Assembly (NCBI GenBank): GCA_045110335.1
Contig: JBGCGB010000022.1
Location: 1 to 64,000, forward strand
DNA from: CALBPI01 sp045110335
Lineage (GTDB): Bacteria; Pseudomonadota; Gammaproteobacteria; Steroidobacterales; Woeseiaceae
DNA: 64,000 nt
Direction: 5' to 3'
Both the position numbers and the translations under genes were made by a program. The notes under the pieces are model-generated. The model was not told the DNA's origin. It saw nothing but the letters and a program-made list of their open reading frames with translations, and made no database searches. Positions within the stretch are counted from its first letter, which is position 1; each line of letters opens with the position of its first letter. Below are positions 61,128 to 64,000 of this stretch, piece by piece.

Positions 61128-61157
61128 TTTACAAGCACAATTTCTGGCCGGTAGAAT
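61128..61157 (+). promoter_or_regulatory. Sigma-70 promoter of rpsU
   Basis: TTTACA (5/6) at 61128-61133 and TAGAAT (5/6) at 61152-61157 are 18 bases apart. The start would be near 61164, leaving a leader of about 98 bases before rpsU. Confidence 0.65.
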
Positions 61158-61262
61158 AGGCGATCTTTGTCCCCGCCAAAAGCTTTTTGGTTGGCGACAA
61201 CCTTTGGAACTTAAGGATCCGGCGTTTTCCGGACACTCACGAATTAAGGATAGGCGAACAGA

Positions 61263-61478
61263 ATGCCCAGCGTTAAAGTCAGAGACAACGAATATTTTGA
61301 TGCCGCATTGCGACGGTTCAAGCGTGCTTGCGAGAAAGCCGGTGTGCTCACCGAGCTTCGCCGTCGTGAGTACTACGAGAAGCCCACGCAAGAGCGCAAG
61401 CGCAAGAAAGCTGCTGCGGTCAAGCGTCATCTGAAGAAAATGTCTCGCGAGAACAACCGCCGGGTACGCATGTACTAA
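61263..61478 (+). CDS. rpsU: 30S ribosomal protein S21
   Basis: S21 is a small basic protein of the 30S platform, needed for initiation on some mRNAs. The 71 residues begin PSVKVRDNEYFDAALRRFKR and end NRRVRMY, matching the family exactly in size. TAAGGATAGG lies just upstream. It heads the rpsU-yqeY-dnaG unit, but a strong terminator (61520-61550) separates it from yqeY, as in the E. coli macromolecular synthesis operon where the terminator tunes the ratio of S21 to primase. Confidence 0.98.
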   Translation: MPSVKVRDNEYFDAALRRFKRACEKAGVLTELRRREYYEKPTQERKRKKAAAVKRHLKKMSRENNRRVRMY

Positions 61479-61519
61479 GTGCCGTTCGTTCAGGGTCGCG
61501 CATCGCTGCGACCACTCTG

Positions 61520-61550
61520 AAACGGTCGCCACTGGCGGCCGTTTTTGTTT
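61520..61550 (+). terminator. Rho-independent terminator between rpsU and yqeY
   Basis: AAACGGTCGCC (61520-61530) pairs with GGCGGCCGTTT (61534-61544), 11 pairs with one G-U, over ACT, followed by TTGTTT. It lies between the highly expressed rpsU and the low-level primase gene. Confidence 0.92.
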
Positions 61551-61609
61551 ACGGCGACAATAGCGCAACATCCCGACTTGGCCGGTCGGTTATCGCACAG
61601 GAAATCATC

Positions 61610-62050
61610 ATGCTGAAAAACACCTTAACTGACGACATGAAAGCCGCTATGCGTGCCGGCGAAAAAGACAAACTGACTGTCATTCGCATGGCGATGGCCG
61701 CCGTGAAGCAAGTGGAAGTCGACAAGCGCATTGAGCTCGAAGATGACGCCGTTTTGGCGATCATCGAGAAAATGGTCAAGCAACGCCGCGAATCCATCAG
61801 CCAGTTTGAAAAGGGCGGACGCCCTGAACTGGCCGCCGCCGAAGCAGCTGAAATCGAGATTCTCAAGAAGTACTTGCCGGAGCCACTCGACGAGGCCGCA
61901 CTCAATCAAATCATTGAAGATGCGATCGCGAGCACCGGTGCCGAGTCGATGCGTGATATGGGCAAAGTCATGGCCGCCGTGAAAGCTGCGGCAGCCGGTC
62001 GCGCTGACATGGGCAAAGTCAGTGGCGTCATTAAGGCACGCCTCGGCTAA
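61610..62050 (+). CDS. yqeY: GatB/YqeY domain protein
   Basis: This 146-residue helical protein is related to the C-terminal domain of GatB, the tRNA-dependent amidotransferase subunit. It opens LTDDMKAAMRAGEKDKLTVIR and ends with the GKVSGVIKARLG block. Its function is uncertain: it lacks catalytic parts and may bind tRNA. It has AGGAAATC before the ATG, and its stop directly abuts the dnaG start with no gap. Presence between rpsU and dnaG is widely conserved. Confidence 0.94.
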   Translation: MLKNTLTDDMKAAMRAGEKDKLTVIRMAMAAVKQVEVDKRIELEDDAVLAIIEKMVKQRRESISQFEKGGRPELAAAEAAEIEILKKYLPEPLDEAALNQIIEDAIASTGAESMRDMGKVMAAVKAAAAGRADMGKVSGVIKARLG

Positions 62051-63793
62051 ATGGCAGGGCGCATTCCGCAGAACTTCATTGATGATCTTGTCGCGCGCGC
62101 GGACATTATCGAGGTTCTCGGCAGCCGTATAGAACTCCGCAAAGCCGGTCGCGAATACAAAGCGCTCTGCCCGTTCCACGGCGAGAAAACGCCGTCGTTT
62201 ACGATCAGTCCCAACAAGGGCTTCTATCACTGCTTTGGCTGCGGCGCGCATGGCACCGCACTGGGCTTTTTGATGGACCACGACCACCTGTCGTTTGTCG
62301 AAGCCGTCGAAGAGCTAGCCGGCATGATGTCGCTGGAAGTACCGCGCGAAGCTGGCAACGGACCTGCTCGCGACGGACGCATTGACCATATCTTCGAGGT
62401 CATGGAAAAAGTCGCCACCGTTTACGCGAACGCACTCAAGGACCATCAACCCGCCATCGATTATTTGCAGAAGCGCGGCATTGACGGCGCCACGGCCCGG
62501 GATTTTCGGATCGGCTATGCGCCCGAATCCTGGGACACCGTGATCAAGGCGTTGCCGGACAGCCAACACAGCATCGAGTTATTGACCGCGGCGGGACTGA
62601 TTATCGAGCGCGACAATGGCGGCCACTACGATCGTTTCCGCAATCGCATCATGTTTCCGATCCGCGATGCACGCGGCCGCATCGTTGGCTTTGGTGGCCG
62701 GGTGCTCGACAACAGTGAACCCAAATATCTGAACTCGCCGGAGACCGTGTTGTTCCACAAAGGCCGCGAGCTCTACGGCCTATATGAGGCGCGCCAGAAA
62801 CTGCGCGACATTGACCGGCTGGTAGTTGTCGAAGGCTATATGGACGTTGTCGGTTTGGCACGGCATGGTATTCGCTTCGCGGTAGCTACGCTGGGCACGG
62901 CGACCACCGCCGAGCACATTGATCGCTTATTCAGGCTGACCGACCAGGTCATCTTCAGCTTCGACGGCGACCGCGCCGGTCGCAAAGCTGCCTGGCGTGC
63001 GATGGAAAACTCACTACCTAAGTTGAGCGACGGACGCGAGTTGCGGTTCGCGTTTATGCCGGACGGCCAGGATCCCGACGATCTGGTCAATCAATCCGGC
63101 GTTGAGGCTTTCGAAGCCAAGCTCGACGAAAGCCTGCCGTTGTCCGATTTCATGCTGTCGGAATTACTCGCGCAAGTCGAACCGGACACCGCCGAGGGAC
63201 GCGCCAAGTTGGCCGAACTGGCCAAGCCCCTGCTCGGCAGAATGCCCGATGGTGTTTTCCGGGAACTGCTACTCCAGCAGCTCGCGGAAGCCGTCGCGCT
63301 AGCTCCATCGAAACTCTCCGGCATGATGGGCAGCGCCGCACCTTCGCCAAACGCACCTGTGCAACGCGAGCGCTTACGGCATGGCAACAGCCCCCGACAA
63401 AGCCCCATGCGCCGCACCATTACGTTGCTGTTGCATGAGCCTGCGGGCGCCCTGGACTTTGATCTAACCCAGATTGAGTCGCTCGATCGTCCGGGTGCCG
63501 ATATCCTGCGCCAGCTAGTCGCCACCGTTCAGGCCGAGCCGGAGATCCAACCCTCCGTGCTGTTGGAGCGGTGGCGGGACCACCCCAATTACATTCATTT
63601 GGAAAAACTGGCCGGTGCGCTGCAGGAAAGCGACAGCGTCACTGACTCACGCGCCGAGCTGGCTGGCTGCTATGAGCAGCTCAAAAAGCTGACCCGTAGT
63701 GACCGGGTCAATAGTTTGATCGAAAAGTCGGAGACCGAAAAACTGAACAAGGAAGAACAGGACGAGCTTTCCAGACTACTCGCGATTCGTTAG
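62051..63793 (+). CDS. dnaG: DNA primase
   Basis: DnaG makes RNA primers at replication forks. The 580 residues have the CHC2 zinc ribbon (Cys40, His43, Cys61, Cys64), the RNA polymerase core with VVEGYMDVVGLARHG near residue 258 and the metal motif FDGDRAGRKAA near residue 304 (TOPRIM), and a C-terminal helicase-binding domain (about 435-580). The ATG follows yqeY without a gap. The usual next gene, rpoD, is not seen; a minus-strand gene overlaps its end instead. Confidence 0.97.
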   Translation: MAGRIPQNFIDDLVARADIIEVLGSRIELRKAGREYKALCPFHGEKTPSFTISPNKGFYHCFGCGAHGTALGFLMDHDHLSFVEAVEELAGMMSLEVPREAGNGPARDGRIDHIFEVMEKVATVYANALKDHQPAIDYLQKRGIDGATARDFRIGYAPESWDTVIKALPDSQHSIELLTAAGLIIERDNGGHYDRFRNRIMFPIRDARGRIVGFGGRVLDNSEPKYLNSPETVLFHKGRELYGLYEARQKLRDIDRLVVVEGYMDVVGLARHGIRFAVATLGTATTAEHIDRLFRLTDQVIFSFDGDRAGRKAAWRAMENSLPKLSDGRELRFAFMPDGQDPDDLVNQSGVEAFEAKLDESLPLSDFMLSELLAQVEPDTAEGRAKLAELAKPLLGRMPDGVFRELLLQQLAEAVALAPSKLSGMMGSAAPSPNAPVQRERLRHGNSPRQSPMRRTITLLLHEPAGALDFDLTQIESLDRPGADILRQLVATVQAEPEIQPSVLLERWRDHPNYIHLEKLAGALQESDSVTDSRAELAGCYEQLKKLTRSDRVNSLIEKSETEKLNKEEQDELSRLLAIR

Positions 63794-64000
63794 CGCGAGG
63801 GCGTACCAATGGCCTCCATCCATTTTGACGGGTTCCGGACCGCCCTTAGGACGCACCGGTATTGCGCCGACCGCCCATGCCACCTGCGATTCAGCGAACT
63901 GAACAAAGCCGTTCGGACGTTGTCGAAATGATAGACGCCAAGTGCGGTGAAACCCCCCGCTTGGCACGCCGCTTGCAGGCTGACCAATTCGAGCAAACCC
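63776..64000 (-). CDS. Unidentified gene, C-terminal part at the window edge (frame uncertain)
   Basis: An open minus-strand frame runs from the window edge to a TAG at 63776-63778. Its last ~40 residues (ending GGPEPVKMDGGHWYALALTNRE region, near 63780-63900) look like a real protein. However, from about 63900 to 64000 another minus-strand frame looks more protein-like by composition (SLQAACQAGGFTALGVYHFDN), so a frameshift or sequencing slip near 63890-63900 is possible. It overlaps the end of dnaG by 18 bases. I do not recognise the family. With only 225 bases, identity and integrity are unresolved. Confidence 0.4.
   Translation of the reverse strand, partial: GFARIGQPASGVPSGGFHRTWRLSFRQRPNGFVQFAESQVAWAVGAIPVRPKGGPEPVKMDGGHWYALALTNRE

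Noticed and set aside
61098..61571. N-terminal extension of tsaD upstream of 61097
   Set aside because: It overlaps rpsU on the other strand, and the family begins at MRVLGIESSC.
1..64000. CRISPR arrays, insertion sequences, prophage, tRNA or rRNA genes
   Set aside because: No direct-repeat arrays, transposase genes, integrases or tRNA T-arm patterns were noticed in the intergenic regions or gene content.

Overview
The window is ordinary chromosomal DNA from a gammaproteobacterium with moderately high GC by eye. The evidence is gene content and order: kdsD-kdsC-lptC-lptA-lptB-rpoN-hpf-ptsN-rapZ, tkt-gap-pgk-pyk, metK-ahcY, tsaD-folB-folK facing rpsU-yqeY-dnaG, a Pseudomonas-type split class II ribonucleotide reductase (nrdJa/nrdJb) and a PPi-type phosphofructokinase. 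Genus cannot be fixed from the sequence; an environmental Chromatiales/Xanthomonadales-like lineage is an inference only. I see no insertion sequence, prophage, CRISPR array, rRNA or tRNA gene. Coding density is very high, with many 1-4 base start/stop overlaps and frequent GTG or TTG starts.

Layout. 1-2818: Kdo synthesis and LPS transport. 2931-6345: sigma-54, the ribosome hibernation factor, EIIA-Ntr and RapZ. 6432-7781: MgtE. 7773-16975 (minus): tkt-gap, a terminator, then pgk-pyk-moxR-VWA-patatin. 17239-20765: metK, ahcY, a cyclic-nucleotide phosphodiesterase and rubredoxin. 20897-28471: hemL, a Lon-N-domain protein with mpl and a four-helix membrane protein, RNase D, adenylate kinase, PPi-PFK and an exported NTF2-like protein. 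28538-36269: a PAS-GGDEF-EAL protein, pcm-like/rhodanese/tolC, waaA and hldE. 36435-44570: a TorF-type porin, transaldolase, phosphohexomutase, two lipoproteins, a diguanylate cyclase and an MFS transporter. 44723-47610: nrdJa-nrdJb. 48195-57602: degP, slt, an epimerase, cca, uppP, a MidA-type methyltransferase and pteridine reductase. 57729-64000: an S41 protease, folK-folB-tsaD, rpsU-yqeY-dnaG and the end of an unidentified minus-strand gene.

How the genes connect. Envelope construction dominates: Kdo (kdsD, kdsC, waaA), heptose (hldE), LPS export (lptA/B/C), peptidoglycan recycling (mpl, slt, uppP) and periplasmic quality control (degP). Central carbon metabolism is glycolysis/pentose phosphate with tkt, tal, gap, pgk, pyk and PPi-PFK; no fba lies beside pgk-pyk. 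Nitrogen and energy signalling is represented by rpoN, ptsN and rapZ. The torF porin has a sigma-54 -24/-12 promoter and an upstream NtrC-type palindrome, so sigma-54 very likely reads a promoter in this same window.

The most interesting non-coding signals are the torF promoter, the long nrdJ leader with an NrdR box and mutually exclusive hairpins, a two-hairpin leader before metK, and an inverted repeat covering the RNase D start codon. I did not find a convincing wholly new multi-gene system.
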